Assembly (NCBI GenBank): GCA_934661005.1
Contig: CAKUIK010000005.1
Location: 15,532 to 79,531 of the forward strand
Source: an uncultured Slackia sp.
GTDB taxonomy: Bacteria; Actinomycetota; Coriobacteriia; Coriobacteriales; Eggerthellaceae
Direction: 5' to 3'
DNA length: 64,000 nucleotides
The translations under genes were made by a program, and so were the position numbers. The notes under the pieces were generated by a model. That model was given only the letters and a program-made list of their open reading frames with translations, did no database searches and had not been told where the DNA came from. This document shows, in pieces, positions 16,449 to 25,538 of the stretch (within the stretch, counting starts at the first letter, position 1; every line of letters begins with the position of its first letter).

Positions 16449-17738
16449 ATGGCAGACTTCGACGCGATTGTCGTCGGCTCTGGCTGCGCTGGCTCCGTTG
16501 CCGCTTACGAAATCGCCAAGGCCGGCAAGTCGGTTTTGGTTGTTGAGCGCGGCAATTTCGCCGGTGCCAAGAACATGACGGGCGGCCGTATCTACGGTCA
16601 CTGCCTGCGCGCCGTGTTCCCCGACAACTTCGACGAGATTCCGTTCGAGCGCAAGGTTTCGCACGAGCGCATCTCGCTGATGTCCCCCAGCTCCAACTTC
16701 ACTATCGATTTCGCCTCCGAGGATCTTCTCAAGGATGGCCAGGAATCCTACACCGTGCTTCGCGCGCCTTTCGACCAGTGGCTGGCCGAGCAGGCCGAGA
16801 ACGCTGGCGCAGAGTACATCTGCGGCATCGCCGTTGAGAAGCTCATCAAAGACGAGAACGGCAAGGTCATCGGCATCTTCGCTGGCGAAGACGAAATCAC
16901 CGCTGACGTTGTCGTGCTGTGCGACGGCGCGAACTCTCTTCTGGTCGAGCAGGCCGTGGGCGCCAAGCGTCCTCCGGCGTCCCAGATGGCTGTTGGCGTG
17001 AAGGAAGTCTTCGAGCTTTCCGAAGAGGAAATCGAAAAGCGCTTCCAGTGCGCACCCGGCGAAGGTGCTGCATGGCTGTTCGCTGGCGACGCAACCCATG
17101 GCTCCTTCGGCGGCGGCATCATTTACACCAACAAAGACTCCATCTCTGTTGGCATCGTTGCCGGTGTTGAGGCTACGGCCAAGGGCAACGTCCCCGTGTA
17201 CCAGATGCTCGAGGACTTCAAGAACCGTCCGGAAATCGCCCCTGTGCTTAAGGGCGCCAAGCTTGTCGAGCATTCCGGCCACCTCGTTCCCGAGGGCGGC
17301 ATCACCACGATGCCCGAGCTCACTGCCGACGGCGTCATGATCGCCGGCGACAACGCCACCATGTGCGTCAACCTCGGCTACACCGTTCGCGGCATGGACT
17401 ACGCCGTGGCTTCCGGCCAGATGGCTGGTCAGGCTGCCGTGAAGGCGCTCGACGCTGGCGACACCTCCAAGGCTGGCCTGAAGTGCTACATCGACGCCCT
17501 GGAAGACTCCTTCGTCATGAAGGACATGCGTCAGTTCAAGAATGTTCCTAACTTCATGGAGCATTTCGATCGCATGTTCTGTGGCTACCCCGAGATGATC
17601 CGCGACATGATGAACACCATGTTTGTCGTTGACGGCAGCCCGGTTCAGCCCATGAAGAAGTCCATGATGCCCATCGTCAAGGGCGTCGGCTTCATGAACC
17701 TGTTCAAAGACGTCAAGGGAGCGATGAAGGCACTATGA
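16449..17738 (+). CDS. fixC: Electron transfer flavoprotein-quinone oxidoreductase, FixC
   Basis: A 429-residue FAD protein that passes ETF electrons toward quinone or, in bifurcating FixABCX systems, splits NADH electrons between quinone and ferredoxin. The N-terminal Rossmann motif is AIVVGSGCAGSVAAYEIAK, followed by KNMTGGRIYGH; the C-terminal part has TADGVMIAGDNA, GMDYAVASGQMAG. The ATG at 16449 follows AAGGAAAGGAAG. Its last codons overlap fixX by four bases, so the two are translationally coupled. Confidence 0.94.
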   Translation: MADFDAIVVGSGCAGSVAAYEIAKAGKSVLVVERGNFAGAKNMTGGRIYGHCLRAVFPDNFDEIPFERKVSHERISLMSPSSNFTIDFASEDLLKDGQESYTVLRAPFDQWLAEQAENAGAEYICGIAVEKLIKDENGKVIGIFAGEDEITADVVVLCDGANSLLVEQAVGAKRPPASQMAVGVKEVFELSEEEIEKRFQCAPGEGAAWLFAGDATHGSFGGGIIYTNKDSISVGIVAGVEATAKGNVPVYQMLEDFKNRPEIAPVLKGAKLVEHSGHLVPEGGITTMPELTADGVMIAGDNATMCVNLGYTVRGMDYAVASGQMAGQAAVKALDAGDTSKAGLKCYIDALEDSFVMKDMRQFKNVPNFMEHFDRMFCGYPEMIRDMMNTMFVVDGSPVQPMKKSMMPIVKGVGFMNLFKDVKGAMKAL

Positions 17739-18031
17739 GTGACATCAAATTCACGGTGAACGTCGACGAGTACCTGTCTCTGAATAAGTACGAAGTCGAT
17801 GAGTCCAATGCGCACATCGAGCTGGTGGACGATCCCTCCGACGAGGAATTCGACAAGCTCATCCTGGTTTGCCCCGCTGCGCTGTACAAGCGCGACGAGG
17901 ACGGCAAGAAGTCTTTCGACTACGCCGGTTGCCTGGAATGCGGCACCTGCCGCTTCGCTTGTGGTGATACCATCATCAAGAAGTGGGAAAACCCGCAGCC
18001 TACCATGGGTGTGGAATACCGCTTCGGCTAA
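17735..18031 (+). CDS. fixX: Ferredoxin-like protein FixX
   Basis: A 98-residue ferredoxin-like partner of FixC. Cysteines occur in LVCPAALY and CLECGTCRFACGD, matching FixX proteins that bind a [4Fe-4S] cluster. Start ATG at 17735 overlaps the fixC stop as ATGA. A long terminator follows. It completes the acd-fixA-fixB-fixC-fixX operon. Confidence 0.92.
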   Translation: MSDIKFTVNVDEYLSLNKYEVDESNAHIELVDDPSDEEFDKLILVCPAALYKRDEDGKKSFDYAGCLECGTCRFACGDTIIKKWENPQPTMGVEYRFG

Positions 18032-18051
18032 GCCAAGCGCGATATATCGCA

Positions 18052-18090
18052 TATAAAGAAAGGAGCCTTCGGGCTCCTTTCTTTATATAT
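18052..18090. terminator. Bidirectional terminator after fixX
   Basis: A perfect 16-bp stem (18052-18067 with 18072-18087) with a TTCG loop; arms end GGAGCC/GGCTCC and the distal arm is T-rich. The symmetric A/T flanks allow termination from both directions. Confidence 0.88.
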
Positions 18091-18123
18091 GGCTCTATTT
18101 GGCGGTGCTGTTGTTACCATCTC

Positions 18124-18278
18124 GGTTCCGCATGGCGTTGGGCTCGCTTAGGGTCACGGTTCGCTATCGCTTCGCCCTTTCGGGCTCCGCTATGCGCTCA
18201 CCTGGCTTCGCTTAACTTTTAAATAAGGGCAAGTATGAACTCAGACGACCTTAAGCGATCCCAACGCCATGCGGAACC
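18124..18278 (+). repeat. Structured intergenic element, copy 1
   Basis: A 155-bp element with imperfect terminal inverted repeats of 30 bp (18124-18153 with 18249-18278, 28 of 30 pair), the outer 19 bp being perfect. The interior holds two blocks, 18191-18211 and 18225-18256, that recur in the oppositely oriented copy at 18312-18468. No protein is encoded. It lies between the convergent fixX and aminotransferase genes. The nature of the element (structured RNA, miniature transposable element or REP-like unit) is not decided. Confidence 0.75.
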
Positions 18279-18311
18279 GTCGCGTCATTGTTCCACATGA
18301 AAGGCGAATCT

Positions 18312-18468
18312 GGCTTCTGTTCGCCGTCCCTCGGCCTGCTTTAGGCCGTCTGAGTTCACTCTTGCCCTTCTTCTAAAAACCATGCGAAGTCAGGCGAGCG
18401 CATAGTGAGCGAAGCGAACGGTAGCGAGCCGTGGCCGTAAGTAGGCCGAGGGACGGCGAGCAGAAGCC
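18312..18468 (-). repeat. Structured intergenic element, copy 2 (inverted)
   Basis: A 157-bp element whose terminal inverted repeats (18312-18347 with 18433-18468, 32 of 36 pair) differ in sequence from those of copy 1. The core blocks 18384-18404 and 18338-18369 are reverse complements of the copy 1 blocks (19 of 21 and 28 of 32 identical). The conserved core with sequence-divergent but self-complementary ends suggests that the terminal stem itself is maintained. The right end lies 11 bp from the aminotransferase stop codon. Confidence 0.75.
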
Positions 18469-18478
18469 TTGGGTCGAA

Positions 18479-19759
18479 TTATTTCGCGAGCAAAGCCTCA
18501 ACGGCGGCGAGTTTCACGCAGCACACGAACACTTCCATGGCCTGCTGCAGCTCAGAAAGCGGAGGCAGGGTAGGGGCGATGCGAATGTTCGTGTCGCGTG
18601 GATCTTGCTTGTGGGGCCACGTTGCGCCGGCGCCCGTCATGGTAACGCCTGCGTTTTTGGCGAGCTCTACCGTACGCTTTGCAGTTCCCTCCAATCCGTC
18701 AAAGCTGACGAAATAGCCGCCCACGGGGTTCGTCCACGTGGCAATTCCTTCATTGCCAAGATTTTCTTCGAGCGTGCGTGCCACGAGTTCGACTTTAGGA
18801 CGAATGATTGCGGCGTGCTTTTTCATAAGGGCGTCAACGCCTGCGGCATCTTTCAGGAAACGCACGTGGCGTAGTTGGTTCATTTTGTCGTAACCCACCG
18901 TTTGCACGCCCACGCGTGCTTTAATTTCTGCGATATTCTCGGCCGATGCGGCAACGGCGGCGATGCCGGCACCCGGAAGCGTGACTTTCGATGTGCTGGC
19001 GAATTTGAAATAGCGATTCGGGTTGCCCGCCGCTTCGCATGCTGCCGCGATATCGGCGACGTGGTCGCGCTCGCTTTCGTAGAGATGGTGCACACAATAG
19101 GCGTTGTCCCAGAAAATGCGGAAATCGTCCGCAGCGCAAGGCATTTCCGCCAGGCGTCGTACCGTTTCGTCGGAATAGGTGATTCCCGTGGGGTTGGCAT
19201 ACTGCGGCACGCACCAGATGCCCTTGATGGAATCGTCATGCGCGACGAGCTGTTCGACTTCCTCCATATCGGGGCCGTTTTCGTTCATCGAAACGGGAAT
19301 CATTTCGATGCCGTAGCTTTCGGTAATGCCGAAGTGGCGATCGTAGCCAGGCACGGGGCACAGCCACTTCACGCTCGGCAGCTTGCACCAAGGGGTGCTG
19401 CCTAGATATCCGTGCGTGTATCCGGCGGTTACCAAATCAAACATGATGTTGAGGCTTGAATTTCCGAAAACGCAAACGTTGGCGGGGTCGTGCTCCATAA
19501 CTTCGCCCATCAAGCGTTTCGCTTCGGCAATGCCGTCCATAACGCCATAGTTGCGGCAATCGGTGCCATCTTCAGCGAACAGGTCGGCTTCAGAAGTGAG
19601 CTCGTCAAGCATAGGCAAACTCAGCGCCAGTTGGTCGGCTCCGGGCTTGCCGCGCGCCATGTTCAAAGAAAGCCCCTTGGCGCAGTGGCTCGCGTATTCA
19701 GCTTCGAGGGCCGACTTCAACGATTCGAGCTCGCTCGTGGACATATCGACGTATGACAT
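18479..19759 (-). CDS. Class Ic aspartate-type aminotransferase (PLP-dependent)
   Basis: A 426-residue fold-type I aminotransferase matching the actinobacterial aspartate aminotransferase group (N-terminal GLSLNMARGKPG, then YGVMDGIAEAK). PLP-site features are CVPQYANPTG, the Asp/Tyr of FWDNAYCVHH, and the Schiff-base lysine in ASTSKVTLPG. C-terminal RIAPTLPP holds the carboxylate-binding Arg. It likely interconverts aspartate and oxaloacetate with glutamate; related members may act on other amino acids. The ATG at 19759 is about 12 nt from AAAGGAG, a long spacing, and sits inside a palindrome. Confidence 0.88.
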   Translation of the reverse strand: MSYVDMSTSELESLKSALEAEYASHCAKGLSLNMARGKPGADQLALSLPMLDELTSEADLFAEDGTDCRNYGVMDGIAEAKRLMGEVMEHDPANVCVFGNSSLNIMFDLVTAGYTHGYLGSTPWCKLPSVKWLCPVPGYDRHFGITESYGIEMIPVSMNENGPDMEEVEQLVAHDDSIKGIWCVPQYANPTGITYSDETVRRLAEMPCAADDFRIFWDNAYCVHHLYESERDHVADIAAACEAAGNPNRYFKFASTSKVTLPGAGIAAVAASAENIAEIKARVGVQTVGYDKMNQLRHVRFLKDAAGVDALMKKHAAIIRPKVELVARTLEENLGNEGIATWTNPVGGYFVSFDGLEGTAKRTVELAKNAGVTMTGAGATWPHKQDPRDTNIRIAPTLPPLSELQQAMEVFVCCVKLAAVEALLAK

Positions 19760-19769
19760 ATATATGTCA
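19754..19769. promoter_or_regulatory. 16-bp palindrome over the aminotransferase start codon
   Basis: TGACATATATATGTCA is fully self-complementary and contains the minus-strand start codon at 19759-19757. Its half GACATAT is identical to that of the dyad at 13188-13207, but with no spacer. It may be an operator or simply a translation-start structure. Confidence 0.35.
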
Positions 19770-19852
19770 CGCTCCTTTAATGGGTTCGTGCCGTTTGCGC
19801 GACCACTTTACCAAAATAAAGCGCTCGTGACCTCGTATCGCGGCATATACCG

Positions 19853-19858
19853 TATAAT
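19853..19858 (+). promoter_or_regulatory. -10 box upstream of the symporter gene
   Basis: A consensus TATAAT lies 53 bp before the symporter ATG. The region 17 bp upstream lacks a good -35. Confidence 0.5.
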
Positions 19859-19910
19859 CGGCAGGTATTTTCGTATTTTGCGGCACGTGCCGCTCTAGAA
19901 GGGGGTATCG

Positions 19911-21479
19911 ATGTCATCAGGCGACATCCAGGTCATTCTCGCTATGGCCCTATACTTCATCGTCGTGCTTTCGGTGGGCTTTTTCTATTTGAGGCGTTCG
20001 AATGCATCGTCCGAGAACTATTTCCTTGGCGGCCGCGGTTTAGGTCCGTGGCTCACGGCGCTTTCAGCTGAGGCGTCCGATATGTCGGGCTGGCTGCTTA
20101 TGGGCCTGCCGGGCGTTGCGTATTTCACGGGCGCGTCCGATGCCATGTGGACCGCAATCGGCTTGGCGATTGGCACCTATCTCAATTGGAAGTTCGTGGC
20201 GCGACGTCTGCGCAAGTATTCCGAAGTTGCCGGCAATGCCATCACTCTGCCCGATTTCTTCAGCAATCGCTTTCATGACGATCGCCGTATTCTTATGAGC
20301 GTTGCGGCGATTATCATCTTGCTGTTCTTCTGCATCTATTGCGGCAGCTGCTTTGTGACGTGCGGAAAGCTCTTCTCCACGTTGTTCGGGCTCGATTACA
20401 CCACCATGATGATTCTGGGCGCCCTTGTCGTATTCGTGTACACCTTTGTGGGCGGTTATCTCTCTGTATGCACGACCGACCTCATTCAGGGCTCGATCAT
20501 GATTTGCGCGCTCGTAGTGGTTTTCGTGGGCAGCGTCGGCATGGCGGGCGGCGTGGAAAACACTGTCGCGTTCCTGCAAGATATTCCGGGCTTTCTCTCG
20601 GCAACCATGACGGCGCAGCCTGTTATGGGCGCCGACGGCCTGCAGGTTGTTGAAAACGGTATGCCCGTATTCGGCGAGGCTACGATTTACGGAGCCGGCG
20701 CAGTGACGATTGTCGGGTGCCTTGCGTGGGGCTTGGGCTACTTCGGCATGCCGCAGGTGCTCGTGCGCTTCATGAGCGCGCGTCATTCCGACGACATTAA
20801 GAAGAGCCGCATTATCGCCACGGTCTGGGTTGTGGTTTCGCTTGCAAGCGCCGTGTGCATCGGCCTTGTGGGTCGCGCGGCACTGCCCACCGAATTCCTT
20901 ACCGCATCTGCCGCAGAGTCGATTTTCGTCGTGCTTGCGCAGATCATGCTGCCCTCATTTGTGTGCGGCCTCGTGGTTTCGGGTATTTTCGCCGCGACGA
21001 TGTCGTCTTCGTCGAGCTACTTGCTCATTGCTGGATCGGCTATATCGCAGAACCTTTATAAGGGCCTCATCAATCGGAACGCAACTGATGCTCAGGCTAT
21101 GTTCGTCTCTCGCGTGGCGCTTACGGTCATCCTCATCTTCGGTATTATTATTGCGCTCGACCAGAATTCTTCGATCTTCCAAGTCGTTTCATACGCATGG
21201 GCAGGTTTTGGCGCGAGCTTCGGCCCGCTTATGCTGCTCTCGCTGTATTGGCGCCGCGCAAATTGGCAGGGCGCTCTTGCGGGCATGCTTACGGGCGCGA
21301 TAACCGTTATCGTGTGGAACCTTTGGGTGAAGCCGCTCGGCGGCATTTTTGGCGTGTACGAACTTTTGCCCGGATTTATTTTCGCGCTCATTGCCATTGT
21401 GGTGGTCTCGAAGCTCACGGCTGAGCCTTCTAAGGAAGTTCTCGATGAGTTCGACCACTATATGGAGGCCGACGTATAG
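19911..21479 (+). CDS. putP: Sodium:solute symporter, PutP (sodium/proline) type
   Basis: A 522-residue SSS-family transporter with about 13 transmembrane helices. Diagnostic segments are YFLGGRGLGPWLTALSAEAS, DMSGWLLMGLPG, and the TM8-region SGIFAATMSSSSSYLLIAGS with the Na+-site serines. The ATG at 19911 follows GAAGGGGG. It is divergent from the aminotransferase gene and followed by its own terminator. Proline is the usual substrate for this subfamily; the assignment is by similarity only. Confidence 0.9.
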   Translation: MSSGDIQVILAMALYFIVVLSVGFFYLRRSNASSENYFLGGRGLGPWLTALSAEASDMSGWLLMGLPGVAYFTGASDAMWTAIGLAIGTYLNWKFVARRLRKYSEVAGNAITLPDFFSNRFHDDRRILMSVAAIIILLFFCIYCGSCFVTCGKLFSTLFGLDYTTMMILGALVVFVYTFVGGYLSVCTTDLIQGSIMICALVVVFVGSVGMAGGVENTVAFLQDIPGFLSATMTAQPVMGADGLQVVENGMPVFGEATIYGAGAVTIVGCLAWGLGYFGMPQVLVRFMSARHSDDIKKSRIIATVWVVVSLASAVCIGLVGRAALPTEFLTASAAESIFVVLAQIMLPSFVCGLVVSGIFAATMSSSSSYLLIAGSAISQNLYKGLINRNATDAQAMFVSRVALTVILIFGIIIALDQNSSIFQVVSYAWAGFGASFGPLMLLSLYWRRANWQGALAGMLTGAITVIVWNLWVKPLGGIFGVYELLPGFIFALIAIVVVSKLTAEPSKEVLDEFDHYMEADV

Positions 21480-21517
21480 CGCGTCCTTTTGCAAAAAACA
21501 AATGCTTCCAAAAGGGG

Positions 21518-21546
21518 AGGGGTGCTTGAAAAAGTACCCCTTTTTT
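21518..21546 (+). terminator. Terminator after the symporter gene
   Basis: GGGGTGCTT (21519-21527) pairs with AAGTACCCC (21532-21540) across a GAAA loop, followed by TTTTTT. Confidence 0.88.
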
Positions 21547-21705
21547 ACGGTCTAAGGAAAAAAATTGCCAAAAATTTTTTTGAAAAGATTTTCAGCCAAA
21601 TTAGGGTTTCATGGCTCCTTGAAACGAAATCAAGAAGAAAAATGCCAGTTCAAAGCAGGCTTATGATGGAAATGTGTATGGATACGCCCGGCACCGTGTA
21701 AACGT
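21547..21705. other. AT-rich spacer before the tRNA promoter
   Basis: This stretch has long A/T runs and a short open frame but no start signal or coding bias. It is probably an upstream promoter region of the strong tRNA/tuf transcription unit. Confidence 0.4.
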
Positions 21706-21734
21706 TTGACACGACCAGGGGGTCACGGTAATAT
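21706..21734 (+). promoter_or_regulatory. Strong sigma-70-type promoter of the tRNA-Tyr-Thr-Met-tuf unit
   Basis: A perfect -35 TTGACA (21706-21711) and -10 TAATAT (21729-21734) are separated by exactly 17 bp. It lies 91 bp upstream of tRNA-Tyr. Confidence 0.88.
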
Positions 21735-21825
21735 AACCACGCTCTTGCAGAGAGGAAAGAAAAACCGCCCTGCAAAAGCCGCAGCTTGATAAGTACACAT
21801 AACGTATCCGAGCACTTTGCGAACT

Positions 21826-21910
21826 GGGCGTGTGCCCGAGTGGTTAAAGGGGACGGGCTGTAAACCCGTTAGCTCTGCTTACCTAGGTTCGAATCCTAGC
21901 GCGCCCACCA
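21826..21910 (+). tRNA. tRNA-Tyr (anticodon GTA)
   Basis: An 85-nt class II tRNA with acceptor GGGCGTG / CGCGCCC, anticodon stem ACGGG/CCCGT with loop CTGTAAA (GTA), a long variable arm, T loop TTCGAAT and an encoded CCA. Confidence 0.97.
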
Positions 21911-21915
21911 GTTTT

Positions 21916-21991
21916 GCCCGTGTAGCTCAGTCGGTAGAGCACTTCGTTGGTAACGAAGAGGTCACCGGTTCAAGTCCGGTCGCGGGCTCCA
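21916..21991 (+). tRNA. tRNA-Thr (anticodon GGT)
   Basis: Acceptor GCCCGTG / CGCGGGC, anticodon stem CTTCG/CGAAG with loop TTGGTAA (GGT), T loop TTCAAGT, discriminator T and encoded CCA. It lies five bases after tRNA-Tyr. Confidence 0.97.
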
Positions 21992-22063
21992 TCTTAGCTT
22001 ATACTCACGATGGAGCTTAATCATTTAGAATAAGCCACGCGATTATCGCAATCGTGATTATAT

Positions 22064-22140
22064 GGCGGTGTAGCTCAGTTGGTTAGAGCACACGGTTCAT
22101 ACCCGTGGCGTCACTGGTTCGAATCCAGTCACCGCTACCA
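22064..22140 (+). tRNA. tRNA-Met, elongator (anticodon CAT)
   Basis: Acceptor GGCGGTG / CACCGCT (first pair G-T), anticodon stem CACGG/CCGTG with loop TTCATAC, encoded CCA. It lacks the three consecutive G-C pairs and the unpaired C1-A72 of initiator tRNA, so it is the elongator; a tRNA-Ile read by lysidine-modified CAT is the alternative. Confidence 0.9.
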
Positions 22141-22150
22141 TTTGTAACGA

Positions 22151-22174
22151 ACACGCGTCCTTTTGGGCGCGTGT
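22151..22174 (+). promoter_or_regulatory. Hairpin between tRNA-Met and tuf
   Basis: ACACGCGTCC pairs over 10 bp with GGGCGCGTGT across a TTTT loop, with no T tract after it. It may be a processing site or partial terminator between the tRNAs and the tuf mRNA. Confidence 0.45.
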
Positions 22175-22222
22175 CTTAATATGAAGTAAAAGAGGCCGAA
22201 AGGCCCCCACAGAGGAGGAATA

Positions 22223-23425
<1,203 letters not shown>

Positions 23426-23461
23426 CTCTCTGTGAGTCGTTTGATAAACGGTTAGCTTATG

Positions 23462-23493
23462 AGTGGAGCTCGAGCAATCGAGCTCCACTTCTT
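23462..23493 (+). terminator. Terminator after tuf
   Basis: A 12-bp perfect stem (23462-23473 with 23478-23489; AGTGGAGCTCGA and its complement) with loop GCAA, followed by TCTTC. Confidence 0.8.
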
Positions 23494-23560
23494 CAGCCGA
23501 GTGCTTAGTTATATGTGTACGAGTTCAAACTGAATTTCGATTTTTCTTAAAGGAGAGTTC

Positions 23561-23710
23561 ATGCGTACGTTGGTCACCCTGGCCTGCACCGAGTGCAAGC
23601 GCCGCAACTACACGACCAAAAAGAACAAGCAGAATAATCCGGATCGACTCGAGATGAAGAAATATTGCAAGTGGTGCAAAAAGCACACCCTGCATAAAGA
23701 AACTCGATAA
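23561..23710 (+). CDS. rpmG: 50S ribosomal protein L33
   Basis: A 49-residue protein beginning [20 protein letters not shown]. Two CxxC pairs (CTEC and CKWC) make it the zinc-binding form of L33. The start follows AAAGGAGAG. It sits in the conserved tuf-rpmG-tRNA-Trp-secE-nusG order. Confidence 0.95.
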   Translation: MRTLVTLACTECKRRNYTTKKNKQNNPDRLEMKKYCKWCKKHTLHKETR

Positions 23711-23722
23711 GATAGGGAACAC

Positions 23723-23799
23723 AGGCCAGTAGCTCCAAGTGGTAGAGCGGCGGTCTCCAAAACCGCATGTTGTGGGTTCGAGTCCTACCTGGCCTGCCA
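23723..23799 (+). tRNA. tRNA-Trp (anticodon CCA)
   Basis: A 77-nt cloverleaf: acceptor AGGCCAG / CTGGCCT, anticodon stem GCGGT/ACCGC with loop CTCCAAA, T loop TTCGAGT, discriminator G and encoded CCA. It starts 12 bp after rpmG. Confidence 0.97.
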
Positions 23800-23806
23800 G
23801 CTTGTT

Positions 23807-23838
23807 CAAGCAGCTTAAGTACGTAAGCTGCTTGTTTT
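23807..23838 (+). terminator. Terminator after tRNA-Trp
   Basis: CAAGCAGCTTA (23807-23817) pairs with TAAGCTGCTTG (23824-23834), then TTTTGG. It separates rpmG/tRNA-Trp from secE, perhaps incompletely. Confidence 0.75.
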
Positions 23839-23915
23839 GGTGTTTGGGGAAATTTAATTTCCAAGGATGATTCGGCGGTTTCTTCATCAGAAGCCGTATG
23901 AGAGAAAAAGAGACT

Positions 23916-24287
23916 ATGGCGAAAAAGTCTAAAACGCAGAGGGCGAAAGCTTCCGCAGCGCGTCAAGCGCGCAAAGCGCAAGCTGCCGAGCTCGAAGCCA
24001 AAGGCATCTCCGCTGAAGAGATTGAGGCCCAGAAAAAGGCCGAAGCTGCTAAGCAGGAGAAGAAGGCCGTCGAGAAGGCGAAGCCCAAAAAGCAGCGCTT
24101 TAAGTTCCTCAAAGAGGTTCGCTCTGAGCTTAAACGCGTTACGTGGCCCACGCGAAACGAAGTCCTTCGTTGGACGGGTGTTGTCGTGGGTGCTTTGCTG
24201 TTCTTCGGTATCTTTGTCGCCGTGCTCGATAACCTCATTGTTACGCCGATCGTCGTAGGCATCTCGAGCATTGGAGCAGGTGTCTAG
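23916..24287 (+). CDS. secE: Preprotein translocase subunit SecE
   Basis: A 123-residue single-spanning Sec translocon subunit. The N-terminal 60 residues are a Lys/Ala/Glu-rich charged extension, followed by the SecE core [17 protein letters not shown] and one transmembrane helix (about 86-108). The ATG at 23916 is chosen over the in-frame ATG at 23898 because MAKKS is the usual type of start; both have weak ribosome binding sites. nusG starts one base after the stop. Confidence 0.93.
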   Translation: MAKKSKTQRAKASAARQARKAQAAELEAKGISAEEIEAQKKAEAAKQEKKAVEKAKPKKQRFKFLKEVRSELKRVTWPTRNEVLRWTGVVVGALLFFGIFVAVLDNLIVTPIVVGISSIGAGV

Positions 24288-24288
24288 T

Positions 24289-24822
24289 ATGGCAAGAAAA
24301 TGGTATGTCCTTCACACCTATTCCGGTTACGAGAATAAAGTGAAGACGAATCTCGAAAGTCGTATCGAAACGATGGGCCTCGAGAATAACGTGTTCGGGA
24401 TTGAAATTCCCACCGAGACGGTTACCGAAATCAAAGAAGGCGGCCGCCGCGTTGAGAGCGAAAAGAAAGTCTTCCCGGGCTACGTTTTGGTTCGCATGGA
24501 TCTTGACGATCGCAGCTGGGCTGCGGTCCGCAATACCCCAGGCGTAACCGGGTTCGTGGGGAGCCTCGGCAAACCCGAGCCGTTGACTCGTGAAGAGTTC
24601 AACAAAATCATGAAACGCTCGTCCGTTGCCACTCCCAAGAAGACCGTGTCGTCTTCGCTGGAAGTTGGCCAAGTCGTCAAAGTTACGAGCGGTCCTTTTG
24701 CTGAGTTCGATGGCACGATTTCTGAAGTCATGCCTGAGGCTGGCAAGGTCAAGGTCATGGTATCCATGTTCGGCCGCGAAACTCCTGTCGAGCTTACGTT
24801 CGACCAGGTTGCGACCATCTAA
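24289..24822 (+). CDS. nusG: Transcription termination/antitermination protein NusG
   Basis: A 177-residue factor binding RNA polymerase, Rho and ribosomal S10. The NGN domain begins [16 protein letters not shown], with [13 protein letters not shown] and TPGVTGFVG; the KOW domain is [17 protein letters not shown]. The ATG at 24289 begins directly after the secE stop, indicating translational coupling. Confidence 0.96.
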   Translation: MARKWYVLHTYSGYENKVKTNLESRIETMGLENNVFGIEIPTETVTEIKEGGRRVESEKKVFPGYVLVRMDLDDRSWAAVRNTPGVTGFVGSLGKPEPLTREEFNKIMKRSSVATPKKTVSSSLEVGQVVKVTSGPFAEFDGTISEVMPEAGKVKVMVSMFGRETPVELTFDQVATI

Positions 24823-24924
24823 TTTTGGCTATTCCCAGCTGCTGTGAGCCTGGGTGGACAGGGCTTCTCTTGCAGTGGCTGTGTATGGGAAATAACAAAA
24901 CGGCAAGGTAAGGAAACAACGACA

Positions 24925-25419
24925 ATGGCTGAGAAGAAAGTCACCGGCTTCGTTAAGCTGCAAATTCCGGCTGGCGCTGCTAACCCGGCTCCTCCGGTCG
25001 GCCCCGCTCTGGGTGCTCAGGGTGTCAACATCATGCAATTCTGCCAGGCGTTCAACGCCGCTACGCAGGAGCAGTCCGGCACCATTATTCCTGTTGAAAT
25101 CACCGTCTACGAGGACAAGACCTTCACCTTCGTGTGCAAGACTCCTCCGGCGGCTGTTCTCATCAAGGAGAAGCTCGGCATTAAGAGCGGCTCCGGCATT
25201 CCGCAGCTGAAGACCGTGGGCACGCTGTCCCTCGATCAGCTCCGCGAAATCGCCGAGATCAAGATGCCCGACCTCAACGCTAACGACATTGAGGCCGCCA
25301 TGGAGATCGTTGCTGGCACCGCCCGTTCCATGGGCGTTCGCATCGAGGGCCGCGAGATGAAGAAGGTCTACGTGCCTTCCAAGAAGCTCGCTGCTGTGCT
25401 CGCTGGCCGCGAAGAGTAA
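24925..25419 (+). CDS. rplK: 50S ribosomal protein L11, with C-terminal extension
   Basis: A 164-residue L11. The family core is clear: [49 protein letters not shown] and [12 protein letters not shown]. Most bacterial L11 end near that last motif at about 141-143 residues; here some 20 more residues follow ([19 protein letters not shown] then REE). The start ATG at 24925 follows TAAGGAAAC. It is co-directional with rplA, separated by a leader with two hairpins. Confidence 0.95.
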   Translation: MAEKKVTGFVKLQIPAGAANPAPPVGPALGAQGVNIMQFCQAFNAATQEQSGTIIPVEITVYEDKTFTFVCKTPPAAVLIKEKLGIKSGSGIPQLKTVGTLSLDQLREIAEIKMPDLNANDIEAAMEIVAGTARSMGVRIEGREMKKVYVPSKKLAAVLAGREE

Positions 25420-25449
25420 TCTTCGTATCGCGTTCATCTGAACGTATTT

Positions 25450-25522
25450 GTAAGTGGAAGGGTCGTAAGGCCCGCCATCACCACGTAAGTGGAAGGGTTT
25501 GAAAATAACCCGTCATTACCAC
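25450..25522 (+). promoter_or_regulatory. Tandem duplicated hairpins upstream of rplA (candidate L1 autoregulatory leader)
   Basis: Two adjacent units, 25450-25484 and 25485-25522, each start GTAAGTGGAAGGGT and end with CCAC. Each folds the same way: GTGG pairs with CCAC, and an inner GGGT/GGG pairs with ACCC/CCC, with an asymmetric internal loop (unpaired AA against GYCATYA-type bases). L1 represses its own mRNA in many bacteria by binding a mimic of its rRNA site, so an L1 leader is the likely role, inferred from position and the conserved internal loop. Confidence 0.6.
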
Positions 25523-25538
25523 GAAAGGATAGAAAGAC

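Noticed and set aside
21489..21701. A 70-codon open frame after the symporter
   Set aside because: It spans the symporter terminator and AT-rich promoter region, with no ribosome binding site or coding pattern.
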